64,000 nucleotides of DNA from Virgibacillus profundi (lineage in GTDB: Bacteria > Bacillota > Bacilli > Bacillales > Amphibacillaceae), in assembly GCF_002287375.1 (NCBI RefSeq), contig NZ_NPOA01000002.1:186001-250000 (forward strand), given 5' to 3'. The stretch's first letter is position 1; every line of letters begins with the position of its first letter. A program made the position numbers and the translations under genes. Below, one piece after another: positions 44,961-54,192 of the stretch. The notes under the pieces were generated by a model, which did no database searches, was not told the origin of the DNA, and saw only the letters and a program-made list of their open reading frames with translations.

Positions 44961-46850
44961 ATGAAGAAGATTAGCTTTAGTAAAGCGCTATTTGCGCTAA
45001 TGCTTATCTTGTTACTTGCTCTTGCAGCATGTAGCGGTGGTTCCGATGATGAAGGATCAGACGATTCCGGTTCTGACGATACGGGAACTGAAGAGGGTAC
45101 AGACGAAGGCTCCGATGAAGGTGCCGAAGACGAAGGCGGAGATGAAGAACCTGCAGAAGAGGATGACGGGCTTTATTCTGTCGAAGATTTCGCTCCTTCT
45201 AAAACAAATGAAGGTGAAGCAATTGAAGGTGGAACACTTAATTTTGGTTTAGTTTCCAGTTCTGCATTTGAAGGAACATTAAACTGGAACTTCTATGCTG
45301 GTGCTCCAGATGCAGAAATTTTAGCTTGGTTCGATGAATCATTACTTGGTAATGATGAAAAATATCGATACAACAATGATGGTGCTGCAACTTATGAAAT
45401 AAGTGATGATAACCGAACATATACGTTTACGATTAAAGATAATGTAAACTGGCATGATGGTGAACCTGTAACAGCTGAGGACTGGGCATACTCCTATGAA
45501 GTAATTGGCCACCCTGAGTACACTGGGGTACGTTACGGTTCTGACTTCACAAACATTGAAGGTATGGAAGCATACCATAATGGAGAAGCTGATTCTATTT
45601 CAGGTATTGAAATAGTTGATGAAAAGACATTGAAAATCACTTTCATCAAGGCAACGCCATCACTTCTTACAGGTAGTATTTGGCCATATGCAATGCCTAA
45701 ACATGTTTTCCAGGATATTCCGGTCGCAGAGATGCAAGAATCTGCAGCTGTTCGTGAAAATCCAATTGGAATGGGGCCATTTAAAGTTGAAACAATTACA
45801 CCAGGTGAATCTGTAACATATGTTAAGAACGAAGACTACTGGCAAGGTGAGCCAAAGCTTGATGGTGTAACATTAAAGGTTATTAACCCAAATACGGTTG
45901 TTCAAGCATTAGAAACAGGAGAAGTTGATATGGTTGATTCTTTCCCAACAGATCAATATCCTGATAATGCTGAAATGTCAAACGTAGAGTTTTTAGGAAT
46001 GACTGACCTTTATTATGCGTATATTGGATTCAAATTGGGTTCATGGGATGCGGAAGCTGGCGAAGTAGCTACAGATGATTCGATGAAAATGTCTGATGTA
46101 AACTTGCGTAGAGCAATGTGGTACGCAGTTGACAATAATGCTGTAGCTGAGAATTTCTATAATGGTTTGCGTTGGGCTGCGGATACATTGATTGCGCCAT
46201 CACATCCTGAATTCCGTGATGAGTCAATTGAAGCACCAACATATGATCCAGAAGAGGCGAAAAAGATTCTTGATGAAGCTGGATATGAAGATACAGATGG
46301 CGATGGAATGCGTGAAAATCCTGAAGGGGAAGAGCTAGTAATTAACTATGCTGCCATGGAAGGTGGAGATGTTGCTGAGCCACTAGCAAACTACTACATG
46401 CAAGCATGGGAAGCTGTAGGTCTTAATGTACAACTTCTTGATGGTCGCTTGCAAGAGTTTAATGCTTTCTATGACCGTGTAGGACGGACTGGAGAAGACG
46501 ATCCTGCAGTTGATATTTACCAAGGTGCATGGGGCGTCGGCTTTGATGTAGATCCTAGAGGTCTATATGGACGTGACGCGATGTTCAACTTCTCCCGTTA
46601 TTCAAGTGAAGAAAACGATCAATTATTGGAAGATGGCGTTTCTGAAGAAGCATTTGATGTTGAGTATCGTCAACAGGTATACAGTGACTGGCAACAGCTA
46701 ATGGTTGACGAAGTTCCTGTATTCCCAACACTTTACAGTGCAGTGTTAGCACCAGTTAATAACCGTGTGCAAAACTACTCCATTGCTGTAGATTGGAATG
46801 CACCACATGAAATTTCGGTAACTGCAGAAGAGCCGGTTGTAGCTGAATAA
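44961..46850 (+). CDS. oppA: Peptide-binding lipoprotein OppA, with acidic linker
   Basis: A 629-residue extracellular solute-binding protein of family 5. The signal peptide ends in the lipobox LALAAC with Cys24. Residues about 27-75 are an extremely acidic Asp/Glu/Gly/Ser-rich linker. The binding domain contains EGGTLNFGL, YTFTIKDNVNWHDGEPVTAEDWAYSYEVI and PIGMGPFKVE, all typical. The frame is open from 44910, but the ATG at 44961 with GGGAGG upstream and a canonical signal peptide is the start. It is the last gene of the opp operon and captures peptides for OppBCDF. An acidic linker of this kind is common in halophiles. Confidence 0.9.
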   Translation: MKKISFSKALFALMLILLLALAACSGGSDDEGSDDSGSDDTGTEEGTDEGSDEGAEDEGGDEEPAEEDDGLYSVEDFAPSKTNEGEAIEGGTLNFGLVSSSAFEGTLNWNFYAGAPDAEILAWFDESLLGNDEKYRYNNDGAATYEISDDNRTYTFTIKDNVNWHDGEPVTAEDWAYSYEVIGHPEYTGVRYGSDFTNIEGMEAYHNGEADSISGIEIVDEKTLKITFIKATPSLLTGSIWPYAMPKHVFQDIPVAEMQESAAVRENPIGMGPFKVETITPGESVTYVKNEDYWQGEPKLDGVTLKVINPNTVVQALETGEVDMVDSFPTDQYPDNAEMSNVEFLGMTDLYYAYIGFKLGSWDAEAGEVATDDSMKMSDVNLRRAMWYAVDNNAVAENFYNGLRWAADTLIAPSHPEFRDESIEAPTYDPEEAKKILDEAGYEDTDGDGMRENPEGEELVINYAAMEGGDVAEPLANYYMQAWEAVGLNVQLLDGRLQEFNAFYDRVGRTGEDDPAVDIYQGAWGVGFDVDPRGLYGRDAMFNFSRYSSEENDQLLEDGVSEEAFDVEYRQQVYSDWQQLMVDEVPVFPTLYSAVLAPVNNRVQNYSIAVDWNAPHEISVTAEEPVVAE

Positions 46851-46867
46851 TTGACTACTGTTGGTTA

Positions 46868-46900
46868 AGGAGACTCGCTTAGGCGGGTCTTCTTTTTTTG
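46868..46900 (+). terminator. Terminator of the opp operon
   Basis: AGACTCGC pairs with GCGGGTCT around TTAG, followed by TCTTTTTTT. Confidence 0.8.
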
Positions 46901-46933
46901 GCAGTTAAGAAAGTATAACTACTTTCTTACTGC
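46901..46933. other. Long perfect-type hairpin after the opp terminator
   Basis: GCAGTTAAGAAAGTA pairs with TACTTTCTTACTGC around TAAC with a single bulge: a 14-bp stem without T-run, next to the terminator. It shares AAGTATAACT with the dispersed repeats at 40688 and 54330, but the relation is weak. Confidence 0.45.
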
Positions 46934-46994
46934 ATAAGTGCAAGCTATGAGCATTCACCTAAAGGGTTGGTGAATACCAAGTTTTCTAATTTTG

Positions 46995-47074
46995 GAGAGC
47001 GGATATATTTAGAGGGGATTGGATTTATCGTCATTAGAGCGGATATATCTGCCAGAGAGAAAATATATCATCCG
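46995..47074. repeat. Array A3: four degenerate 20-bp units of the A family
   Basis: GAGAGCGGATATATTTAGAG, GGGATTGGATTTATCGTCAT, TAGAGCGGATATATCTGCCA and GAGAGAAAATATATCATCCG follow at exact 20-bp steps. Same unit and orientation as array A1 but much more diverged. Confidence 0.75.
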
Positions 47075-47176
47075 TAGAAAGAAGGTTCAACGATATATAG
47101 GTATTTTTAATCTTAAAAAATATTCTGTTATCCATTAAGCTAGATGTATCATGCTTATATCAAAGGAGGCAGAACA

Positions 47177-48031
47177 TTGACTCAGAAAATTGCGGTTGCA
47201 GTTATTCACGGGGCAGGTACTCCAGATGAAAATTTTGCAGAGGCAATCATTAAACGTATTTCCAGGGACTTTACAAAAGAGCTTGCGATTGAAGATGCAG
47301 AGCAGGAATTAGTATTTGAACCAGTGTATTGGTCGTCGATATTTGAACCCGAACAAAAGGAATTATGGAATAGGTTGCAAGCAACTTCAGATCTCAACTT
47401 CTCCGGTTTAAGACAGTTTATTATTGAATTTTTAGCAGATGCTATAGCATATCAGCCAACAATGCTTGGAAACCAGAATTATGATAAAGTGCATTCCTTC
47501 ATAGCAAAGGCAATCAATAGATTAAGAGAAAAAGCTGGACCGAGAGCCCCGTTATGCATTATCAGTCATAGTTTAGGCTCTATCGTTTCCAGTAATTATT
47601 TTTATGATCTGCAATTCAAGCGTAAAAATAGAGGAATAGAAACGGTAAAATGTACAAGCAATTCCCCAATCGAACAATGTGAAACACTGACACTGTTCTA
47701 CACACTTGGCAGCCCAATGGCATTATGGTCACTTAGATATATCGATTTTGGTTCACCGATTACTGTTCCGGCACCGATGATTCATTCATTTTATCCGGAA
47801 GTTCAAGGAGAGTGGCTTAACTTTTATGATAAAGATGATGTGCTGGCATTTCCTTTAAAAGGGGTTAATGATGCATATAGAATGGCTGTTACGAAAGATG
47901 TGGAAGTGAATGCCGGCGGATTATTTACGAGCTGGAATCCATTATCACATAATAAATATGATACAGATCATGAAGTGATTAAGCCTATTGTAGCTGGTCT
48001 CGTGCGTACCTGGAAAGCGATTAATAAATAG
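47177..48031 (+). CDS. Alpha/beta hydrolase fold protein
   Basis: A 284-residue cytosolic protein. After an initial strand, VAVIHGAGTPDENFAEAI provides the oxyanion region. The nucleophile elbow is SHSLGS with Ser132; the usual first Gly of G-x-S-x-G is Ser here. YTLGSPMALWSLR follows, as in lipase/phospholipase-like members. A late His (HNKYDTDHEVIKPI) and Asp (FYDKDDVLAFPL) could complete the triad. Start is a TTG at 47177 since AAAGGAGG lies eight bases before it; the ATG at 47144 lacks a site. It is followed 15 bases later by rpiA. Substrate unknown. Confidence 0.75.
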   Translation: MTQKIAVAVIHGAGTPDENFAEAIIKRISRDFTKELAIEDAEQELVFEPVYWSSIFEPEQKELWNRLQATSDLNFSGLRQFIIEFLADAIAYQPTMLGNQNYDKVHSFIAKAINRLREKAGPRAPLCIISHSLGSIVSSNYFYDLQFKRKNRGIETVKCTSNSPIEQCETLTLFYTLGSPMALWSLRYIDFGSPITVPAPMIHSFYPEVQGEWLNFYDKDDVLAFPLKGVNDAYRMAVTKDVEVNAGGLFTSWNPLSHNKYDTDHEVIKPIVAGLVRTWKAINK

Positions 48032-48046
48032 ATGGAGGAAATAAGT

Positions 48047-48727
48047 ATGTTAAATGAAAAGGATAAAGTAAAGAAGTTAGTCGGTGAAGCATCGGTAGAA
48101 TATATTAAAGATGGAATGAATATAGGGTTGGGATCAGGATCAACCGTATATTGGATGGTAAAAAAACTTGGAAAGCTTGTTGAAGTAGGCTTAGATATAA
48201 AGGGGATACCTTCTTCTAATCAAACAGCGGAATGGGCAGAACAATTTGGAGTATCTCTTACTGACTTTTCCCATGTAAAACAGCTTGATCTGACAATTGA
48301 CGGTGCAGACGAAGTGGATCAAGATTTTCAGCTTATTAAAGGTGGTGGGGGAGCACTTTTTAGAGAAAAAGTAATTGCAGCTGCCGCAAAAGAATTAATC
48401 ATTATCGTGGATAAATCAAAAATGGTAACACAGCTGGGAAAATATCCTTTACCTATAGAGGTATTGCCATTTGGTTGGCAAATGACTGCTAATGAAATTT
48501 CCCGGTTGGGGTGTGTACCTCAAGTGAGGAAAAAAGCTGGTGGGCCTGTTGTAACTGATAATGGAAATTATATTTTGGATTGTCCTTTCAAGCTTATATC
48601 CAATCCGAGAAAGCTGGATGAAGAATTAAAGAGAATTGTTGGTGTTGTAGAAACCGGTTTGTTTATAGGAATGGCTGATAAGATTATTGTTGGGGATGGT
48701 GATGGAATAAGAACGATGAATGTATGA
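48047..48727 (+). CDS. rpiA: Ribose-5-phosphate isomerase A
   Basis: A 226-residue enzyme that interconverts ribose 5-phosphate and ribulose 5-phosphate. IGLGSGSTVYWMVKKLG is the phosphate loop, LDLTIDGADEVDQDFQLIKGGGGALFREKVIAAAAKELIIIVD contains the catalytic Asp, Glu and Lys, and LPIEVLPFGWQMTANEI is typical. Slightly atypical detail: the end KIIVGDGDGIRTMNV. ATG 48047 after GGAGG. Bacillus relatives mostly use RpiB for this step, so an RpiA next to glycerate kinase suggests a specialised sugar-acid or pentose role rather than housekeeping; that is inference. Confidence 0.9.
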   Translation: MLNEKDKVKKLVGEASVEYIKDGMNIGLGSGSTVYWMVKKLGKLVEVGLDIKGIPSSNQTAEWAEQFGVSLTDFSHVKQLDLTIDGADEVDQDFQLIKGGGGALFREKVIAAAAKELIIIVDKSKMVTQLGKYPLPIEVLPFGWQMTANEISRLGCVPQVRKKAGGPVVTDNGNYILDCPFKLISNPRKLDEELKRIVGVVETGLFIGMADKIIVGDGDGIRTMNV

Positions 48728-48801
48728 ACTAAACTTGTACCCATAGAATGGTAATAACTGTCATGTGGTTTCCATAAAAATTTCATGAAAAGGAGTACAT
48801 T

Positions 48802-49932
48802 ATGAATATTGTCGTTGCACCAGATTCATTTAAAGGAAGCTTAACATCAATTCATGCATCTGAAATAATAAAAAAAGCTATTAAGGTCGTTCTCCCTTCA
48901 TCAGAGGTTGTATTAAAACCAATGGCTGATGGGGGTGAAGGGACACTAGAAGCATTGCTAAGAGCAACGAAGGGGGAGCGGGTTCCTATAGTATGTACGG
49001 GCCCTCTAGGAGAAAAAGTTAATACAAGTTATGCAATTGTTGATGGGAAAAAAGCTATTATTGAGTGTGCAAGCATAGCGGGTTTAATTCAGGTTCCGGA
49101 AGAGAAGCGGAATCCAGATTTTACAACTTCTTATGGTATTGGCGAAGTCATCATCGATGCATTAGATAAAGGTTGTACAGATTTTGTGCTTGGTCTTGGT
49201 GGTAGTGCTACAAATGATGGCGGACTTGGAATGCTGCAGGCATTAGGCATGAAGGCGCTGGATGCAAATGGGGCAGAGGTTGGATCTTATGGTAAGAACC
49301 TGCACCATGTAAAGAAGATAAGTTTATCAGAATTAGATTCAAGACTAGCAAAAGTTAAGATAAAAGTAGCTAGTGATGTGGATAATCCACTTTGTGGTGA
49401 AAGGGGGGCAACAGCTGTTTATGGACCACAAAAAGGTGCTACAGATGAGCAAATCAAGCAATATGATCAGTATTTAGACGATTATAGTAATCTAATAGAA
49501 GCAGAAATGAAACAGTCATTAAAAGATATCCCAGGATCCGGTGCTGCAGGTGGGCTTGGTTTTGCCATGCTGGCACTTGGTGCGAATCTTGTTTCAGGGG
49601 CAGAGCTTTTAGCTAACACTATAAAGGTTGAGGAAGCAATTCAGCACGCTGGCCTTGTTATTACAGGAGAAGGACAAAGCGATGAGCAGACACTTTATGG
49701 AAAGGCGCCTGGCTATATTGCAACACTGGGTAAAAAGCATCACGTGCCGGTTATTTTACTATCGGGAAGTCTTGAGGGGGATTTAGATATTTTAAGGGAG
49801 AGATTTTCAGGCTGCTTTTCCATTGTAAATAAACCGCTATCTCTTAGTGAATGTATGGAAAATGCAGATAAGTTGCTTTATGAACAAACGAGGCAGGTAA
49901 TTCATTTGATCAGTTCAATTCAGGGAGGTTAA
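48802..49932 (+). CDS. Glycerate kinase (type 1)
   Basis: A 376-residue kinase of the GarK/GlxK family that phosphorylates glycerate with ATP. VAPDSFKGSLTSIHASEII is the N-terminal signature, KPMADGGEGTLEALL the substrate region, and GLGGSATNDGGLGMLQALG the nucleotide-binding loop; the C-terminal half has GSGAAGGLGFAMLALGANLVSGAELL and VITGEGQSDEQTLYGKAP. Length is normal. AAAGGAG lies before the ATG. It shares direction with rpiA but is separated by 74 bases. Glycerate would come from degradation of glyoxylate or sugar acids; no such genes are in the window. Confidence 0.9.
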   Translation: MNIVVAPDSFKGSLTSIHASEIIKKAIKVVLPSSEVVLKPMADGGEGTLEALLRATKGERVPIVCTGPLGEKVNTSYAIVDGKKAIIECASIAGLIQVPEEKRNPDFTTSYGIGEVIIDALDKGCTDFVLGLGGSATNDGGLGMLQALGMKALDANGAEVGSYGKNLHHVKKISLSELDSRLAKVKIKVASDVDNPLCGERGATAVYGPQKGATDEQIKQYDQYLDDYSNLIEAEMKQSLKDIPGSGAAGGLGFAMLALGANLVSGAELLANTIKVEEAIQHAGLVITGEGQSDEQTLYGKAPGYIATLGKKHHVPVILLSGSLEGDLDILRERFSGCFSIVNKPLSLSECMENADKLLYEQTRQVIHLISSIQGG

Positions 49933-50059
49933 TAGATATAGCTTTAGCTTAGGTGCTTCTTGTGTCAATATAATCCAACAAACTGTTCAATTAAAAAGGA
50001 TTTTGCTAAAAAATGTCGAATTATATGTTGAAAGGAATTTGAACAGGGGGATATGAAAA

Positions 50060-52447
50060 TTGGACACGAGTGCTTATAAATTAGATGTACCTCAGAAGAA
50101 AAAGAGGAACAAGAAAAAAATAGTCCTGATTGTGTTAGGTATTATCATTATCATAGGGGTTATTTTATTTATTTTTGCAAACGTATACATAAACCGTACA
50201 CTTCCTCAAGTTGAGGGGGAAATTGAACTGCCAATGCTTGAACAGGAAGTAACTGTCATTACAGATGAGAATGGTGTGCCTCACATTCAGGCTGCCAATG
50301 AGCATGATCTGTACATAGCACAGGGCTATATTCAGGCACAGGATCGTATTTTTCAAATGGAAATGTCACGCAGACAGGCTTCAGGGACATTGAGTGAAAT
50401 TGTTGGTGAATCAGCGGTTGATCATGATAAATATTTTCGATCACTTGGATTAAGAAGAGCAGCAGAGAAGTCATATGATATATACACAGATGAGTCTAAG
50501 GAAGTATTACAGTGGTTTGCTGATGGTGTAAATCAGTATATAAATGAAGCGAAGGAAAATAACACATTGCCAATTGAATTCACATTAATGGGCGCAGTAC
50601 CTGCAGAATGGACACCTCTTGATTCACTGACGATTGGAAAATATATGGCATTCGACCTTGGTGGGCACTGGGAAAGGCAGGCATTTAACTATTATGTGAT
50701 GAATAATTTTGAAGAGGAAAAAGCATATGAGTTATTCCCGAGCTATCCTGAAGAGAAGCCGACAATAATTGGGGACAATGAAATTGATATTGCAAGCAGT
50801 TTTGAAAAAGCTGTCATCCCACATGCATTCAATGGCAGTAATAACTGGGTGGTAAGTGGGGAGAAAACAGCATCAGGCATGCCGTTGTTGGCTGATGATC
50901 CACATCTCGGCCTGGCAACACCTTCCATCTGGCTGCAAATGCATCTGGAAACAGAAGATATAAATGTCAGTGGCGTTATTTTTGCAGGAGTGCCCGGGAT
51001 TATACTGGGGCATAATGAAAATATCGCATGGGGTGTAACAAATACTGGCCCCGATGTGCAGCAATTATATATGGAGAAGCGAAATCCCGAAAACCCTCAT
51101 GAATTTTTATTTGAGGATGTATGGGAAGAAGCTGATGTAATTGATGAACCTATCAAAGTAAAGGACAGTGAAACAATAGACTATCAGGTTGTGGAAACAA
51201 GGCATGGGCCGATTATCTCAGAATTTGCCGAGGATAGTGGGAAAGATACGGTACTTTCATTGAGGTGGACAGCTTTGGATCCAACTACTGAGCTTGAGGC
51301 AATTCTCGATATTAATAAGGCTCAGAATTGGGAGGAATTTGAAGCGGGCTTGGAAAAATTTCTGGCACCTGCACAGAATTTTGTTTTCGCGTCCACTGAT
51401 GGAACCATTGCCTATAAAGCTAATGGAAATATCCCAATCTATGAAAATGGTGATGATGCGCTCCTGCCATTGCCGGGCTGGGAGGCAGATCATGAATGGA
51501 ACGGATTTATTCCATTTGATGAATTACCGCGGGTTGTAAATCCGGATAAAGGATTCATCGCAACAGCAAACAATAAGATTGCCGGAGATGACTATCCATA
51601 CCATATCAGTAATGTTTGGGCTCAGCCCTATCGTTATGAGCGGATAGCTGAAGTACTTGAGTCAAGTAATGATTTAACAGCTGAAACTATGATGGATTTA
51701 CAAATGGATGTTGGTAATTTACAGGCGAGGGAGTTTGTGCCGATCTTTTCAGATGTATTAGGGGGTGTTGAATTAACTGAAATCGAAACAGAAGCTATGG
51801 AACTTTTAAATGATTGGGATTTCATGGATGAAGCCGGATATGCACAGCCATTAATTTTCCATAATTGGATGGATGAAATGGAAGCATTACTATATAATGA
51901 TGAAATTCCTGAGAATGTAAGGGGATTATTTGGCAGTCGAGCCCAAACGACAGATGAATTATTAAGAAAAGCAGCAAGTGGGGACGGCTCCATTTGGATT
52001 GAGGAAAATGGCGGAATTGAAGAAGTGCTGCATAGCGCTTTAAAAAATACACTTACTGATCTGGAAGAAGAACATGGAGAGGCTATGAGTGAATGGCAAT
52101 GGGGAGATTATCACAAGGTACAGTTCCATCATCCATTATCAGGAATCCATCCAGTCCTCGCATTCTTTTTTAATAATGAGAAGTCAATGTCTGTCGGCGG
52201 AAGCAGTGTGACACCAATGGCGGCGAGTTATGATGCTTCCGATGGTGAGGTGGATCATGGTGCATCCTGGCGATTTGTCATTGATATGAATGATACAAGC
52301 AGGGGCCATCATATTGTTGGACCAGGACAATCCGGCCATTTCAAGAGTGATTGGTACCATGATCAGATGGATGATTGGGTGGAAGGAAATTATCATGAAA
52401 CGAAACTGGATGGAGTGGAAGGCAAGCGGTTGGAGCTTGTGCCATAG
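50060..52447 (+). CDS. Penicillin acylase family protein, membrane-anchored
   Basis: A 795-residue N-terminal nucleophile hydrolase precursor. A Lys-rich cytoplasmic start and one helix (about 20-42) anchor it outside the membrane; it has no signal peptidase site. The small-subunit part is VTVITDENGVPHIQAANEHDLYIAQGYIQAQDRIFQMEMSRRQASGTLSEIVG. The autocatalytic Ser260 opens the large chain in FNGSNNWVVSG, followed by DDPHLGLATPSIWLQMHL, with N at FIATANNKI as the second conserved region. Such enzymes hydrolyse amides, including acyl-homoserine lactones and penicillins, but the natural substrate is unknown. The TTG start at 50060 follows GGGGG. Monocistronic; repeat array B2 follows. Confidence 0.88.
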   Translation: MDTSAYKLDVPQKKKRNKKKIVLIVLGIIIIIGVILFIFANVYINRTLPQVEGEIELPMLEQEVTVITDENGVPHIQAANEHDLYIAQGYIQAQDRIFQMEMSRRQASGTLSEIVGESAVDHDKYFRSLGLRRAAEKSYDIYTDESKEVLQWFADGVNQYINEAKENNTLPIEFTLMGAVPAEWTPLDSLTIGKYMAFDLGGHWERQAFNYYVMNNFEEEKAYELFPSYPEEKPTIIGDNEIDIASSFEKAVIPHAFNGSNNWVVSGEKTASGMPLLADDPHLGLATPSIWLQMHLETEDINVSGVIFAGVPGIILGHNENIAWGVTNTGPDVQQLYMEKRNPENPHEFLFEDVWEEADVIDEPIKVKDSETIDYQVVETRHGPIISEFAEDSGKDTVLSLRWTALDPTTELEAILDINKAQNWEEFEAGLEKFLAPAQNFVFASTDGTIAYKANGNIPIYENGDDALLPLPGWEADHEWNGFIPFDELPRVVNPDKGFIATANNKIAGDDYPYHISNVWAQPYRYERIAEVLESSNDLTAETMMDLQMDVGNLQAREFVPIFSDVLGGVELTEIETEAMELLNDWDFMDEAGYAQPLIFHNWMDEMEALLYNDEIPENVRGLFGSRAQTTDELLRKAASGDGSIWIEENGGIEEVLHSALKNTLTDLEEEHGEAMSEWQWGDYHKVQFHHPLSGIHPVLAFFFNNEKSMSVGGSSVTPMAASYDASDGEVDHGASWRFVIDMNDTSRGHHIVGPGQSGHFKSDWYHDQMDDWVEGNYHETKLDGVEGKRLELVP

Positions 52448-52511
52448 ATGTTGAGTCGTGTTTAGAGAAAGTGATAGACTGAACAGCATGGACTGAGAGA
52501 TAGAAAGGTTA

Positions 52512-52676
52512 AGTTGAGAGATAATCCTATTAGTTGAGAGAAATTCGTATATAGTTGAGAGAAAAAAATGGAAGTTGAGAGACAGTTATGTAAAGTTGAG
52601 AGATAGCCGTTTATGATTCGATTATCTCTCAACTTTCTCCCGCTATGTCTCAAGTTGACTGGTATATCTCTCAACT
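52512..52676. repeat. Array B2: AGTTGAGAGA cores at 20-21-bp spacing with orientation switch
   Basis: Forward cores AGTTGAGAGA start at 52512, 52532, 52553, 52573 and 52594; reverse cores start at 52625 (TCTCTCAACT), 52646 (diverged) and 52667 (TCTCTCAACT). The design is the same as array B1 but with unrelated bases between the cores. It fills the gap between the penicillin acylase family gene and the YciI-like gene. Confidence 0.9.
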
Positions 52677-52753
52677 TCCAACCAAAATCCATACCACATG
52701 CATTCGAAAAATTCATATATAATAGAAATAGACTACGGGAAAGGAAGATAGCT

Positions 52754-53026
52754 ATGAAATATTTTGCAGTATTTTTACCAATGTTGGATGAAGAAAAAAG
52801 TAAGCAGTACAGACCGGATCACTTGGCGTATTTGGAAGAGAAAGGCAGCGAGGGGAAAATCTTTGCCAAAGGGCCTTTTGTAGATGGTGCTGGTGGACTT
52901 GTTATTTATAAAGGAGAAAATTTAAAAGAGGTAGAGGAAATTGTGAAGCAGGATCCTTATATTGTCTATGGTGCCAGAGGATCTGAAATACATGAATGGG
53001 ATATGGCGGTTATTGAAGAAAGGTAA
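52754..53026 (+). CDS. YciI-like protein
   Basis: A 90-residue protein of the YciI/muconolactone-isomerase-like fold: MKYFAVFLPMLDEEKSKQYRPDHLAYLEEKGSEGKIFAKGPFVDGAGGLVIYKGENLKEVEEIVKQDPYIVYGARG. The conserved His in RPDHLAYL and Asp in the PFVDG turn form the presumed active site. The biochemical role of the family is mostly unknown. The frame is open further upstream through the repeat array, but the ATG at 52754 with AAGGAAG before it is the start. Short intergenic gap to the membrane protein gene. Confidence 0.82.
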   Translation: MKYFAVFLPMLDEEKSKQYRPDHLAYLEEKGSEGKIFAKGPFVDGAGGLVIYKGENLKEVEEIVKQDPYIVYGARGSEIHEWDMAVIEER

Positions 53027-53074
53027 TGTTAATTGGAAAGCATATTATGAATAAAGCGAGAGGTGAGGGCTTTA

Positions 53075-54118
53075 ATGGTATTAAAGAAGAATTTTATTCG
53101 TCATGGCTGGCTTGCTCTCTTGCTACTTGTATTAGGATCGAATATTGCATTGTATCATACAACATTCGGGGTTAACATCCTGCCCGAGAATACAAATGGT
53201 GTCGTCATCGGGTCAATGTTTGATTTAGTATTGGTTTCCCCGATTTTACTTATTGCCTGGCTCAGAAAATGGAACTGGAAATTATTCATAGTGACAATGG
53301 CTTCGGGGCTTATACTGGTGCGCTTCTTCATCCCTATGGAATTTTTAGCACCATTCGAAGCGGTAACATGGATTGGATTTGCTATCGAAGGTTTTCTTAT
53401 TTCACTAGAAATTTTACTTATTGCGACACTTTTTAAATATCTTCCGGGAATTATTCATTCAGTAAAGAAAAATCCTTTACCAGTTATTTTCTCTTTTACC
53501 GATGCAGTTCATGAAAAAGTGAATGATGTTCCAATCATACGGGTCATTTGTTCAGAAATATTGATGTTTTACTATGCATTTGCCAGCTGGCGGAAAAAGC
53601 CCACAGTAAATAATCATAATTTTACCTTGCATCAGAAATCGAGTCTGGTTGCACTGCAATTAATGCTTGTCCATGCAATTATTTTTGAAACAATCGGGAT
53701 TCATTGGTGGTTACATGATAAGTCGCTTATCCTATCGGCGGTTTTATTAATTTTGAACATTTATTCGGTAATTTTATTGGTTGCGGACATCCAAGCAGTA
53801 AGATTAAATCCATTACGGGTAACGGGGAAGCGGATGTACATATCGCTCGGTCTCATGAAACGAATGAAAATCAGCTGGTCTGATATCGAAGAGGTAATTG
53901 AAGAACCAAAGATTTTACAGAAAAAACCTCCCAAAGATACAATTGAATTCATTGCACGTGATTTTGAACAAGTACAACCAGATGTGATTTTAAAATTAAA
54001 GTATCCAGTTGAGGCAACGCTTATTATGGGAATCAAAAAGAAATATAATCAGGTAGCTATTCGGGTGGATGATCCGGAGAAATTTAAAAGTGTGGTAAAA
54101 GAGAAGCTATCAAAATGA
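53075..54118 (+). CDS. Membrane protein with C-terminal soluble domain, unknown function
   Basis: A 347-residue protein not recognised with certainty. Seven or eight hydrophobic segments (for example WLALLLLVLGSNIALYH, VLVSPILLIAWL, LFIVTMASGLILVRFF, IEGFLISLEILLIATLFKYL, LSAVLLILNIYSVILLVADIQA) fill residues 8-245. The last 95 residues are soluble and resemble a PH-like domain: ADIQAVRLNPLRVTGKRMYISLGLMKRMKISWSDIEEVIEEP. GAGGTGAGG before the ATG at 53075. It reads in the same direction as the YciI-like gene. No context clue to its role. Confidence 0.65.
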   Translation: MVLKKNFIRHGWLALLLLVLGSNIALYHTTFGVNILPENTNGVVIGSMFDLVLVSPILLIAWLRKWNWKLFIVTMASGLILVRFFIPMEFLAPFEAVTWIGFAIEGFLISLEILLIATLFKYLPGIIHSVKKNPLPVIFSFTDAVHEKVNDVPIIRVICSEILMFYYAFASWRKKPTVNNHNFTLHQKSSLVALQLMLVHAIIFETIGIHWWLHDKSLILSAVLLILNIYSVILLVADIQAVRLNPLRVTGKRMYISLGLMKRMKISWSDIEEVIEEPKILQKKPPKDTIEFIARDFEQVQPDVILKLKYPVEATLIMGIKKKYNQVAIRVDDPEKFKSVVKEKLSK

Positions 54119-54192
54119 AAACTGAAATATCCGCAGTAGCCAGAAAGTTATCTTTGTTTTAAAAAAAGTAGGAAAACTCAACCATTATTTGT

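Noticed and set aside
50165-52489. Several 60-120-residue minus-strand frames opposite the penicillin acylase family gene
   Set aside because: They overlap a clearly coding gene, lack start signals and have no recognisable features.
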